NCBI GenBank assembly: GCA_030065205.1
Contig: JASJDN010000004.1
Coordinates: forward strand, 31,688-95,687
DNA length: 64,000 nt
Origin: Crocosphaera sp.
GTDB taxonomy: Bacteria; Cyanobacteriota; Cyanobacteriia; Cyanobacteriales; Microcystaceae
Direction of reading: 5' to 3'
The notes beneath the pieces were generated by a model. The model was not told the origin of the DNA. It worked only from the letters and a program-made list of their open reading frames with translations, and made no database searches. Shown in pieces: positions 1 through 8,666 of the stretch. Position 1 is the stretch's first letter. Every line of letters starts with the position of its first letter. Made by a program: the position numbers and the translations under genes.

Positions 1-583
1 CTAATTTTACCAAAGATAAATCAACTGTTCCCCCACCAAAATCTAAAACTAACAATAATTCCTCTTCTGTTGTTCCATATCCTAAAGCAGCAGCCGTGGG
101 TTCATCTAATAGTCTAACTTGGTTAATATTCCACCCCTGACAAACCTTACTCAACCAGTGACGGTAAGTTTCAAAACTATCCACAGGAACGGTTAAAACC
201 AAGGATTCGATACCATTAATTGCCTCATTTTTTAACTGTTCGATAACAGTATTTAAAAACAATTCTCCTGCTTTTTCAAAAGTAACATTTATGCCATCTA
301 ACTCTGGTAAAAATCCTTGAATATTGGTTCCAATTCCCCGTTTAAATTGTCTAAAAAATCGTGGATTATTCGATAAATCTAAACCGCGATCGCGAACAGT
401 CTGACCCACTAGAACATTAGTCTGATGGGCATTTTCAACATAAATCAAACTAGGAATTAAAGGCGGATTATTCTCGATTTGTTGAGATAACCCTGGAAGT
501 TTAATGATTTCCGATTTTTGTGTCACTGGGTTGACACGGGTAATCACTGTATTACTGGTACCAAAGTCAAGGGCGTAAGACAC
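1..583 (-). CDS. Hsp70/DnaK-family protein, N-terminal part (runs off window)
   Basis: The visible part is the first ~194 residues of an actin-fold ATPase of the Hsp70 family. It begins with a GTG codon at 583-581, giving SYALDFGTSNTVI, which is the phosphate-1 loop. Near the window edge LDFGGGTVDLSLV is the phosphate-2 loop, and LLDEPTAAALGYG just before it is the classic Hsp70 segment preceding that loop. The frame is open to base 1, so the C-terminal part lies outside the window. Small Hsp70-like proteins without a full substrate-binding domain are common in cyanobacteria, and the length here cannot be judged. Family assignment is firm; the exact chaperone role is not known. Confidence 0.85.
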   Translation of the reverse strand, partial: MSYALDFGTSNTVITRVNPVTQKSEIIKLPGLSQQIENNPPLIPSLIYVENAHQTNVLVGQTVRDRGLDLSNNPRFFRQFKRGIGTNIQGFLPELDGINVTFEKAGELFLNTVIEQLKNEAINGIESLVLTVPVDSFETYRHWLSKVCQGWNINQVRLLDEPTAAALGYGTTEEELLLVLDFGGGTVDLSLVKL

Positions 584-750
584 GATAATTTAAAAGAGAT
601 TCAGTAAATAATTGCTAATCCTTTTAAAATAGCAAACACCCTCAACCCATGACAAGGTAACGGTTAAAAAAGTTATTAATTAACCTAATTTTTTCAAAAC
701 AGTTTTTAAACAAGAATACTTGCAGGAACAAGTAATAGATAGATCAACCG

Positions 751-1722
751 TTAATAAAGACGACTCAAAACATAGTCAATCAGATCAGTTAAAGACTGGG
801 AATATTGAGAAGGTTTGAGACAATCTATTTGTTTAAGGGCTAGTTGTGCATGGTAAGAAGCCAACTCGCGCGAGCGCTCAATCCCCTCACTTTCAATGAC
901 AATAGATAAAGCTTTTTCTTTATCCCCTTCTTCACTGAACTCTCGTTCAATTAAGGTTTCTAAATAGGGCTTTTCTTCCATAGCAAATAAAGCAGGAGCG
1001 GTAATATTACCACTGATTAAGTCAGAACCGGCTGGCTTGCCTAAGACTTCTGTGGGTGAGGTAAAATCTAGGATATCGTCCACAATTTGAAAGGCTAATC
1101 CCAAATATTTTCCATAGTTATAAAGACTATCAATCACCTCAGAAGAAGCATCGCTTAAAATGGCAGCCGATTTAGCACTATTCGCTACTAAAGAAGCTGT
1201 TTTATAATAGCTTTTGTCTAAGTAAGCCTCTAGAGTTAAACTGGTATCAAAGCGATTAATGCCTTGAAAAATTTCACCTTCGGCAAAGTCACGAATAACT
1301 TCTGAGAGCAACTTAACCACTTGTAAATTATCAAGATTGGCTAAATACCAAGAAGATTGAGCAAAGAGAAAATCTCCGGCTAAGACAGCAATACGGTTAT
1401 CAAACAAACTGTTAACCGTTGGTACATTACGCCGTAAAGCAGCTTCATCTACCACATCATCATGGACTAAACTAGCCGTGTGAATCATTTCAGTAATTTC
1501 TGCTAGTCTACGATGACGGGCAGTAATCTCTCGGTCTAGCATAGTAGCCCGTGATACTAATAATACAATAGCTGGACGAATGCGTTTACCGCCAGCATCA
1601 AATAAGTGTTCGGCTGCTGCTCCAAGAATGGGATGACGCGCTCCAACTAAGCGTTTAAGGTTGTCCGTCAACAGACGTAAATCGTCTTCTACAGGGGAAA
1701 AGAAAGAGGTTGTTGAGATCAT
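751..1722 (-). CDS. sds: All-trans polyprenyl (solanesyl) diphosphate synthase
   Basis: Trans-isoprenyl diphosphate synthase that extends farnesyl/geranylgeranyl diphosphate with IPP to make the long side chain of plastoquinone. Both aspartate-rich motifs are present: DDVVD near residue 90 and DDILD near residue 217, with the helix-rich sequence between them expected of the family. I start at the ATG at 1722 (MISTTSFF), giving 323 residues, the usual length for cyanobacterial Sds. The open frame extends four codons further to a TTG with no better ribosome site. In many cyanobacteria this gene follows murI; here murI is about 30 kb away. Function is secure; chain length is inferred from the family. 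Confidence 0.9.
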   Translation of the reverse strand: MISTTSFFSPVEDDLRLLTDNLKRLVGARHPILGAAAEHLFDAGGKRIRPAIVLLVSRATMLDREITARHRRLAEITEMIHTASLVHDDVVDEAALRRNVPTVNSLFDNRIAVLAGDFLFAQSSWYLANLDNLQVVKLLSEVIRDFAEGEIFQGINRFDTSLTLEAYLDKSYYKTASLVANSAKSAAILSDASSEVIDSLYNYGKYLGLAFQIVDDILDFTSPTEVLGKPAGSDLISGNITAPALFAMEEKPYLETLIEREFSEEGDKEKALSIVIESEGIERSRELASYHAQLALKQIDCLKPSQYSQSLTDLIDYVLSRLY

Positions 1723-1840
1723 GCGGTTAGTCAAACCTGGTACTTCAGTTACGAAAGTTTACATATTGTTGTATTTATTTTAAGCTAATGCCCCGATAAA
1801 TTGTCAGATTTAGCCATAAGAAACCAGTAGGGGAATCAAT

Positions 1841-1962
1841 ACTGCTCGGTTAAGGAAATTTGTCTGCTCAGACAAGCAGGGGGAACAGGGGATGCAGGGG
1901 GAGAAAATGGGACTTCTTCCTCTGCTCCCTCCATTGGAAGGTTTCGAGCTTAACCGAGCAGT
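1841..1962. repeat. MITE-like repeat with 14-bp terminal inverted repeats
   Basis: The arms ACTGCTCGGTTAAG (1841-1854) and CTTAACCGAGCAGT (1949-1962) are perfect reverse complements enclosing about 94 bp. The interior is rich in short G-runs (GCAGGGGGAACAGGGG). No protein or convincing target duplication is visible. It lies in the 418-bp gap between sds and the DUF2949 gene; I see nothing else in that gap beyond AT-rich promoter-like sequence. Compare the elements at 26537-26645 and 58985-59113. Confidence 0.7.
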
Positions 1963-2140
1963 CTTTGTAGGGGTCGAAGAACACTCCCATCAGACACGGT
2001 TAGTGAGTGACACTACGGATACTTAAAATATATCCGTAAGTAATGCCGTGTTTTTTCGGCTGTACTCAGAGAATTATTTACCTACAATCAAGACTAGAAA
2101 ATTGAAAAAGACTAGATGATTAATAGTAAGAGAAACAATC

Positions 2141-2359
2141 ATGACCAACGACTTACAAACTCCACTCCTCGAATACTTACGCCATAAACTAGCCATTCCT
2201 GCTGATGCTTTGAAAATGGCGGTTAAGTTTACAGAAGCTTCTATGGGTTCTCTTCCGATGGTGCTGTGGCAATACGGATTAATTGATTTACATCAATTAG
2301 ATGAAGTTCTAGATTGGATAGATAACCGAGAAATTAATGAGGTTGAATTAAGTTATTAA
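2141..2359 (+). CDS. DUF2949 family small protein
   Basis: A 72-residue protein that I recognise as the cyanobacterial DUF2949 family: an N-terminal LLEYLRHKL segment, a helical middle with MVLWQYGLIDLHQLDEVLDWID, and an acidic end. No membrane segment or signal peptide. The start is the ATG at 2141, preceded by AGAGAAAC. Function unknown for the family. It is followed on the same strand by another small hypothetical gene with its own start 73 bp later, so the two could be co-transcribed. Confidence 0.7.
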   Translation: MTNDLQTPLLEYLRHKLAIPADALKMAVKFTEASMGSLPMVLWQYGLIDLHQLDEVLDWIDNREINEVELSY

Positions 2360-2432
2360 GTCTTGTTTGTTGGTCAGATTTTTTCAATTATTATAAATAA
2401 CCCAATTGTATTAATCACTGAGAGTATTAATC

Positions 2433-2780
2433 ATGACTAAACCCTGTTTACCCCCTGATGATTTACCTTCTTTAGATCCCAGTTACCGTGAACTTTCTTG
2501 GGAATTAGAAGAAGTGACTGGAGAGATATTCTATAATAACTGTGACACCCTGACACAAAATTTACTAAAGCAATGTGGATGGGATGTTACTATTAGAAGT
2601 AAAGGATTAACGTTAGTGGTTATTTGCCCTAATAATAACTTAAATTGGCAAGTGTTACAATCAATTCCTTTATTGGCTGATAGTTTACAAACGTTAAGTA
2701 ATACGGCGAAAATTAGAATTTATCCCCCCCCAGGAACAGGAACTCCTATGGAGGTAATGGTTCAAGATTCTTTTTTGTGA
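2433..2780 (+). CDS. Conserved hypothetical protein (115 aa)
   Basis: No recognised domain. The protein opens with a Pro/Leu-rich stretch (LPPDDLPSLDPSYRELSWELEE). A globular alpha/beta-looking part follows with a hydrophobic strand (LTLVVICP), and it ends in PPPGTGTPMEVMVQDSFL. No signal peptide, no membrane helix. ATG at 2433 has a weak GAG upstream. Codon use is like its neighbours, so it is probably a real gene. A 113-bp gap with an AT-rich stretch separates it from the convergent RTX gene. Confidence 0.55.
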   Translation: MTKPCLPPDDLPSLDPSYRELSWELEEVTGEIFYNNCDTLTQNLLKQCGWDVTIRSKGLTLVVICPNNNLNWQVLQSIPLLADSLQTLSNTAKIRIYPPPGTGTPMEVMVQDSFL

Positions 2781-2893
2781 AATTGTAAAAACGATGATGG
2801 CAAAAAAATCAGGGGATAAGGTGGAGAAGTTGGTCTAAAAGACTCTCTACTTTATCCCCTAATATTATAAAAATATTCTCTAAAATTCAAGCA

Positions 2894-4444
2894 TTAAGCA
2901 AGAGCAAGATCGGGACTAGATAAAGGAATTGGGTCAATGGGTTCATCAAACTTCAAACCATCAACAAAGGATAAATCACTGTGTTTATATCCTGTCCCAT
3001 TTACTCGGGCAATTAAATCAGTCCCTTGATAATAAATCTCAGATCCTTGGAATAAATAATCGCTCTTATTACCGGCTAATTGAATTCGATCAATTCCGGT
3101 TTCAAAATCAGTAATTAGTGCATAATCAAAACTACCATTCCCTACATAGTAAGGTGTGGCATCACCATAAATAAAGGGGTTACCAGCATCTCCTAACCAG
3201 AAGGTATCTTTACCAGAACCTCCCAATAAAACATCGACTTCGTTAAATCCTGGTTTTTTACTGTTAGGATCAACACCAACTAAAGTATCATTCCCATCTC
3301 CTCCCAAAATATTATCGTTTCCTGTTCCTCCTTCTAGATAATCATTTCCCCCTTTGCCATCAATAAAGTCATTTCCTCCGTTGCCATACAGACTATTTCT
3401 TTGATTATCGCCAATAATACTATCAGATTGATTCGTCCCTCTAACATTATCAAAATTGGCAACTTTTCGAGTTAAAGAACCAACAAAAGGAATATTGTTA
3501 ACCGTCAGTGTATTACCGTGAAGATTAACATCAATAGAAACAGGACTTCCAGCAGTAGACGTATCAATCGTATTATTGCTAACAGAAGCATCAGCAATAA
3601 TGGTGTCAACTAACACTAATTGATCGGTTCCTACACCACCACCTTTTTGAACGGTTCCTGTGGGTAAAAGGGTAATGGATTGTCCTAAATTACTATAATC
3701 AACGGTATCACTACCGGACCCACCGTCAACTAGGTCATTTCCTTTTGTTCCAAAAAAGGTATCACTCCCTCCATTACCAAATAAATGATTATCCTGACTA
3801 TCCCCAGTAATGGTATCGTTTTGATTCGTTCCTTTGACATCATCAAAGTTAATAACTGTTCGAGTTAAAGTACCAACACCAGGAATATTATTAACAATTA
3901 AGGTTTGCTTTTCTAAATTAACATTGATAGAAACCGGCGCACTTGCACTAGAAGTATCAATGGTATTCTTACTAGCAGAAGCATCAGCAATAATTCTTTC
4001 AACTTCCACTAAAGTATCGCTTCCAAAACCACCACCTTTTTGAACGATTCCTGTGGGTAAAAGGGTGATAGATTGTCCTAAAGAACTATAATTTGCGGTG
4101 TCTTTTCCTGCTTGTCCTTCAAAAGTGTCGTTCCCTTTACTACCATAAAAGGTGTCATCTCCATTTCCACCTGTGATAAAGTCATTCCCTCCATCACCAT
4201 AGAGAAAATCATTTCCATCTCCTCCACTTATATTATCATCACCGTTTCCACCTATAAGGGTATCGTTTCCACCTAAACCAATGATGGTATCATCGCCATC
4301 GAACCCCTCAATACGATCATTTTTGGATGTTCCGGTTAGGGTATCATCCCCAGAAGTTCCTACTATATAGTGATAAGGAAAAGGGATGAAAATAGGTTCA
4401 ATGGGTTCGATGGGTTGGATAGGTTCTAATAGTAATTCGTCCAT
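2894..4444 (-). CDS. RTX-type calcium-binding repeat protein with internal duplication
   Basis: A 516-residue acidic protein built mainly from GGxGxDxxx nonapeptides, which fold into Ca2+-filled parallel beta-rolls. Blocks lie at about residues 30-114, 205-245 and 345-405. Between them is a module present twice at an offset of 131 residues (about 115-215 and 246-346), starting DTANYSSLGQSITLLPTG and DTVDYSNLGQSITLLPTG. There is no N-terminal signal peptide, as expected for type I secretion. The N-terminus has a Pro-Ile-Glu repeat (IQPIEPIEPI). No transporter gene sits beside it. Probably extracellular; enzymatic role unlikely from the sequence. Confidence 0.8.
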   Translation of the reverse strand: MDELLLEPIQPIEPIEPIFIPFPYHYIVGTSGDDTLTGTSKNDRIEGFDGDDTIIGLGGNDTLIGGNGDDNISGGDGNDFLYGDGGNDFITGGNGDDTFYGSKGNDTFEGQAGKDTANYSSLGQSITLLPTGIVQKGGGFGSDTLVEVERIIADASASKNTIDTSSASAPVSINVNLEKQTLIVNNIPGVGTLTRTVINFDDVKGTNQNDTITGDSQDNHLFGNGGSDTFFGTKGNDLVDGGSGSDTVDYSNLGQSITLLPTGTVQKGGGVGTDQLVLVDTIIADASVSNNTIDTSTAGSPVSIDVNLHGNTLTVNNIPFVGSLTRKVANFDNVRGTNQSDSIIGDNQRNSLYGNGGNDFIDGKGGNDYLEGGTGNDNILGGDGNDTLVGVDPNSKKPGFNEVDVLLGGSGKDTFWLGDAGNPFIYGDATPYYVGNGSFDYALITDFETGIDRIQLAGNKSDYLFQGSEIYYQGTDLIARVNGTGYKHSDLSFVDGLKFDEPIDPIPLSSPDLALA

Positions 4445-4633
4445 GATTTTTACAAAAATTAATATTTTATTATTCTAGAATTTAACATACTTTGATAAAA
4501 AAGCAACCCCTTATTTTAGGTATAGAAGCATACATAGATAATGTTTTTTTATCTATGGTATTAATAGTATTAATTGATGGGTAGGAAATGTGACTACAAT
4601 TCAAAAGGAAGAGCGATCACGAATTTTTTATTG

Positions 4634-6010
4634 CTATTTTTTACTAAATAAAATAACATAATTTTTGTAAAATTTTTGTTTAAATTCGGATTTATTTTGT
4701 AGTTTTTTAACCAAATTATTAACAGTGTCTTGTGAATTTTCCCAACCTGCATAACGAGTATTGAGTAATATATAATCAAACTCTTTTATATCAATCGGTT
4801 CTCGATCTTTTATGGCTAATTTAATCACAGTACGATGGGTTAAATGGGGAGAGATTTGTGGGGAGGTTAAAACTTTAGCTTCAGCAGGAACTAATTTAAC
4901 TGCTTCTCTCATGGCTGGTACTGTTTCAAATTGTTCTAAATATCGAGAGGTAAAATAACCATACTTTCCTAAGACTAAAAAAGCAACTAATGACCATAAT
5001 ATTATATATTTCGGTTGACCAATCAAGCTTTTATTTGTGGATAAAGTAGCAATAACTGATAATAATAAAAAGGGTAAAATAGCAATAGAATATTGATGAA
5101 CTAAATCTTTTTGTGGTTGATAATCAGTTAGTAAATTTAAACTTAATGGGGGAATTGCAGCGACTAAAGGGTTAAGAAAGCGAGGGGATAAACCCCAAAT
5201 AATAGGAATAAATAATAAGATTATATATTCTAGATTGGCTAAGGTGAAAAGACGACTTAATATAAGATTAGGTTGTAAGATTAAATTAGTTATAATCTCT
5301 ATTACTGAGTCTCCTAAAAAAGAATAACGTCCCACTGCTGCTACTTCATCTCCACTAAATTGAGGGATAATTAATTGTGTGGTAATAATAAACCAAAATA
5401 CGCCTAAAAATAAAGATATGAATCCATACTTTTTTCTATTTTCAAATAATAATAACCAGACTCCCATCGCTGCAACGGTTAAGGATAAAACTGCTTTACA
5501 ACTCAAAATTAAAATAATAGCAACAAAAAACTGTAAAAATTTCTTTGATCTTGCTGCTAATACTGCCCAAAATATAGCAGGTAAAGCAATTACTTCTGAA
5601 TGAAAATCAAATAAATTGACATTAAAAATCAAAGGATAGAGTAAATAAACACCAACTATTGTTAAAGCTAAATTATCTTTTAAATCGGCTTGTTTAGCCA
5701 ACAAATATAAAGGTAAAATAGAAGAAGATAAAGCGATCGCTTGAACTAAAAATAACCAATGAACATTGGGATAAATAACATAAAATAAGGACAAAGGATA
5801 AAAAATAAAAGCAGCATGATCCCCCAAAATATGATCCTCAGAAAAAGAAACAATGGGAGACTTTCCTTGACTAATTAAATAAAGAGATTGATCAAACCAA
5901 CCTAAATCTAACGCATTGGATTGAAATAACCAATGACGGAAACTGGCACAGAAAAATAAAATTAAACTGCTAATACCAAATATTAGCCATAATAAACGGG
6001 GAATTTTCAT
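4634..6010 (-). CDS. DUF2079 multi-spanning membrane protein
   Basis: A polytopic membrane protein with about ten hydrophobic segments. It carries the DUF2079 family signature after the first helix: LDLGWFDQSLYLISQG followed by SEDHILGDHAAFIFYPL. These proteins resemble GT-C glycosyltransferases or mannosyltransferases in topology, but their reaction is unknown. I start at the ATG at 6010 (MKIPRLLWLIFG), just before the first helix, giving 458 residues. A GTG nine codons upstream is possible. It ends with a basic, soluble C-terminal ~60 residues. Single gene, no operon partner. Confidence 0.7.
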   Translation of the reverse strand: MKIPRLLWLIFGISSLILFFCASFRHWLFQSNALDLGWFDQSLYLISQGKSPIVSFSEDHILGDHAAFIFYPLSLFYVIYPNVHWLFLVQAIALSSSILPLYLLAKQADLKDNLALTIVGVYLLYPLIFNVNLFDFHSEVIALPAIFWAVLAARSKKFLQFFVAIILILSCKAVLSLTVAAMGVWLLLFENRKKYGFISLFLGVFWFIITTQLIIPQFSGDEVAAVGRYSFLGDSVIEIITNLILQPNLILSRLFTLANLEYIILLFIPIIWGLSPRFLNPLVAAIPPLSLNLLTDYQPQKDLVHQYSIAILPFLLLSVIATLSTNKSLIGQPKYIILWSLVAFLVLGKYGYFTSRYLEQFETVPAMREAVKLVPAEAKVLTSPQISPHLTHRTVIKLAIKDREPIDIKEFDYILLNTRYAGWENSQDTVNNLVKKLQNKSEFKQKFYKNYVILFSKK

Positions 6011-6099
6011 AATGAATGAATTAGAAATAGAATCCACTTATCTTAAGATAATAATCTAAAAATTTCTGTTCCCTATTCCCCGCTTCGGAGTTCCCTAAA

Positions 6100-7209
6100 T
6101 TAACGATTTTGCGACTTATAAAAAGGCTTTTTAACCACTTTAGCCCGGTAAAATTTTCCCCTAATCTCTACCTCAAGGGTGGTTCCTATTTTGCTTAACT
6201 CTGTGGGAACATAAGCTAAGGCGATCGCTTTTCCCACGGTAGGGCCGAGGGTTCCACTGGTGATTTCCCCCACAATTTTGCCCTCAGAAGCCACCGAATA
6301 GCCATGACGGGCAATCCCCTTTCCTTCCATTTCTAACCCCACCAAACGGCGTTTAACCCCTTCTTCTGCTTGTTTTTCTAATACCTGTCGACCGATAAAC
6401 TCCCCCTTACCGTCCAAATGTACTAACCATTTTAAACCAGCTTCTAGGGGAGTGGTATGATCATCAATATCTTGGCTATATAAAGACATGGCTGCTTCTA
6501 ACCGTAGGGTATCTCTAGCCCCTAACCCGCAAGGGGTGACTCCAGCGTTAAGTAGCGATCGCCATAAGTCTTGTCCCCCCTCAGGATCGATCATGACCTC
6601 AAACCCATCTTCTCCAGTGTATCCGGTGCGAGCAATAAAGGCAGGGTATCCCAGTACCTCTGTTTCTGTATGGCCGAAGAAGCATAGTTGCGCTAAATCT
6701 GAGTCAACCAGAGGCTGTAATGTTTCTACAGTTTGGGGACCTTGTATGGCTAATAAGACCTTTTGTGAGGATAAATCGGTAAAATTAAGCGTAGTTGACC
6801 CTAAATTCGACAATATCCACTTTTTATCCTTATCTTTCGTCCCTGCATTGACAATAATAACCGCTTTTTCTTCCCCTTGACAGTAAACGATAATATCATC
6901 AATAATGCCACCATCGGGGTTTAACAAGACGGTATATTGAGCTTTCCCAGGGGTTAAGCGACTTAAATCGGAAGGGACTAAGGACTGTAACATAGAGATT
7001 AACCCTTGCCCTTCTAAAGTAAACTTACCCATGTGGGAAATATCAAACATCCCCACGTCATTTCTTACCGCATTATGCTCCAGTTTCAAACCCGTAAACT
7101 GTACCGGCATTTCCCAACCAGAAAACGCTGTCATTTTAGCTTTCTGCTGAACAATGAGATCGTATAAAGGGGTACGCAAAAGAGAATCAGAAACGTTAGA
7201 ATTAGCCAC
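6100..7209 (-). CDS. gcvT: Aminomethyltransferase, glycine cleavage system T protein
   Basis: Transfers the aminomethyl carbon of glycine from lipoyl-H protein to tetrahydrofolate, releasing ammonia; part of photorespiratory glycine breakdown in cyanobacteria. The 369 residues match the family length and include FSGWEMPVQF, the DISHMGKF stretch near the N-terminus, and ARTGYTGEDGFEV in the middle. The start is a GTG at 7209 and no closer ATG exists before residue 26. The start is only 68 bp from the divergent narM-like gene, so the two share a promoter region. I see no glycine riboswitch in that space. Confidence 0.92.
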   Translation of the reverse strand: MANSNVSDSLLRTPLYDLIVQQKAKMTAFSGWEMPVQFTGLKLEHNAVRNDVGMFDISHMGKFTLEGQGLISMLQSLVPSDLSRLTPGKAQYTVLLNPDGGIIDDIIVYCQGEEKAVIIVNAGTKDKDKKWILSNLGSTTLNFTDLSSQKVLLAIQGPQTVETLQPLVDSDLAQLCFFGHTETEVLGYPAFIARTGYTGEDGFEVMIDPEGGQDLWRSLLNAGVTPCGLGARDTLRLEAAMSLYSQDIDDHTTPLEAGLKWLVHLDGKGEFIGRQVLEKQAEEGVKRRLVGLEMEGKGIARHGYSVASEGKIVGEITSGTLGPTVGKAIALAYVPTELSKIGTTLEVEIRGKFYRAKVVKKPFYKSQNR

Positions 7210-7277
7210 AGGAATATATTGATAACCAGCGAGTTATATTTTAGTTTGACTGTTACACATTGTAAATATTAATTATT

Positions 7278-7727
7278 ATGGATCATTTTTTTCAATTTGA
7301 GCAAGAATTTGTTGAGTCTTTACGTTGTATCCCGATGATTGTCCGTCTCAAGTTAGATACTTGTGGGGTCAAACTGAAATTAATGCACTGGAATCAATTC
7401 ACCTCTGAAGAAAAAAAAGTCTTAATCAATATGGCTTGTGAAACCCCAGAAGAAGCACAACTGTATCACAATTTTGTGCAAACTTTAATCACTGAAAAAA
7501 CAGGAAATCCTGCTAAAAATTTACCCATTGATGATAATCCTCCCTGGTTAGATAGTAATTATATTCCTGTAGAAATTCAAGAAAAAGCAGCAGAGTTTAA
7601 TAAAGAAATTACTCTAGAACAGTGGAAAAACCTGAAACCATTACAAAGATTTGCTTTAATAAAATTAAGTCGTCCTACTCACGAAAATAGTAACTTTCAT
7701 CCTGCGTTAGAAGAGTTTAATTTATAA
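7278..7727 (+). CDS. narM: Nitrate reductase-associated protein (NarM-like)
   Basis: I recognise the cyanobacterial nitrate-reductase-associated family from the N-terminal FQFEQEFVESLRCIPM, the conserved RLKLDTCGVKL and the C-terminal FALIKLSRPTHENSNF. It is 149 residues, the usual length. NarM is needed for active nitrate reductase in Synechococcus, probably in enzyme maturation. No cofactor-binding motif is obvious. The other nitrate assimilation genes are not in this window, and I could not find a clear NtcA site (GTA-N8-TAC) in the 68-bp upstream gap. Confidence 0.75.
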   Translation: MDHFFQFEQEFVESLRCIPMIVRLKLDTCGVKLKLMHWNQFTSEEKKVLINMACETPEEAQLYHNFVQTLITEKTGNPAKNLPIDDNPPWLDSNYIPVEIQEKAAEFNKEITLEQWKNLKPLQRFALIKLSRPTHENSNFHPALEEFNL

Positions 7728-7793
7728 GTTCGAGCATTATTATGAATAGATGATCATTTCGAGGAGATCAATAATTGATTCAACAATCTTCTA

Positions 7794-8384
7794 TTATTGA
7801 TCTTTTCTGATAGAAATATTTTCATAAATCTCACTAATTTTAACCTCAACGTTAATAGAATTGAATTTAATAACATCTTCTTTATTATGATACTCTTGTA
7901 ATAACCATTGTTCATTTTCTGTTTTGGTATAATGTTCAATAAAATAATTTGATTGATCGATTAAAACGTATTCTTTCAAATAAGGGATAGAACGATAATA
8001 TAAAAATTTATCCCCTCGATCATAACTTGAAGTTGATGGAGATAAAACCTCACAAATAAGACAGGGATTAATAATTTCATCTTGTCGGTTTTCGTTAAAA
8101 ATAGCATCTCCTAAAATCACGATTACATCAGGATAAACCCCTCTTTTATATTCAGGTATCCAAACTCTAAGATCACTAGAAAATGCTTCGTAAGTTTTAT
8201 TTTTATTCGCATTTACTAATAAATAAATAAGATTACGAATAATTCTATTATGATTAATTGTTCCACCAGTCATAGGAATAATAACTCCATCATGATATTC
8301 ATGTTTGAATTCTGAAATTTCTTCTAATTTACGATAGTTATCTAAAGAAATAATCTGTTTTTTAGGTGTAGATTGTGCAATCAT
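7794..8384 (-). CDS. Uma2 family (DUF820) PD-(D/E)XK nuclease-like protein
   Basis: A 196-residue member of the greatly expanded cyanobacterial Uma2 family. Features seen are the N-terminal ISLDNYRKLEE, the YPDVIVILGD core with the putative metal-binding Asp, and the later ICEVLSPSTSSYDRGDKFLYY with the conserved Glu of EVLSPST. That pattern is a restriction-endonuclease fold, though real nuclease activity is unproven for most members. A second family member is at 18128-18673. The ATG at 8384 is the natural start. Confidence 0.75.
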   Translation of the reverse strand: MIAQSTPKKQIISLDNYRKLEEISEFKHEYHDGVIIPMTGGTINHNRIIRNLIYLLVNANKNKTYEAFSSDLRVWIPEYKRGVYPDVIVILGDAIFNENRQDEIINPCLICEVLSPSTSSYDRGDKFLYYRSIPYLKEYVLIDQSNYFIEHYTKTENEQWLLQEYHNKEDVIKFNSINVEVKISEIYENISIRKDQ

Positions 8385-8554
8385 TTAAGAGTGTCCTGGT
8401 ATGAATATGATATTGTTAGTTTACTACATAATGCCAAACTTATTTGATAGGATAACAAGAATAAGGAGTGGATTATTGGGACTAAAATGGTGGGTTACGA
8501 CGGATTGTTACATTTCTCTTATAGCAATCAGGAATGATATATGAGAACCAATGA

Positions 8555-8616
8555 GGACATAATAATATTATGTCCCTACAAATATCACCTTGTAGGGATT
8601 TAACAGTGTTAAATCC
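8555..8616. repeat. Three consecutive perfect hairpins
   Basis: Three perfect palindromes lie end to end, with the ends overlapping by two bases: GGACATAAT with ATTATGTCC (8555-8575), CCCTACAA with TTGTAGGG (8574-8597), and GGATTTAAC with GTTAAATCC (8596-8616). Loops are 3, 8 and 3 nt. They sit 50 bp beyond the stop codon of the flotillin gene, inside the 282-bp gap with the Uma2 gene. They could end transcription from that gene or be a dispersed palindromic repeat. Confidence 0.75.
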
Positions 8617-8666
8617 TACTGCTAATTTTCTCACTAACATATAGCTGTCTAACCCACCCGACTTTT

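Noticed and set aside
6488..6880. A 130-codon frame on the + strand opposite gcvT
   Set aside because: Shadow frame; gcvT on the minus strand is complete and conserved.
7210..7277. Glycine riboswitch or NtcA site between gcvT and the narM-like gene
   Set aside because: The 68-bp gap is too short for the riboswitch and has no GTA-N8-TAC.
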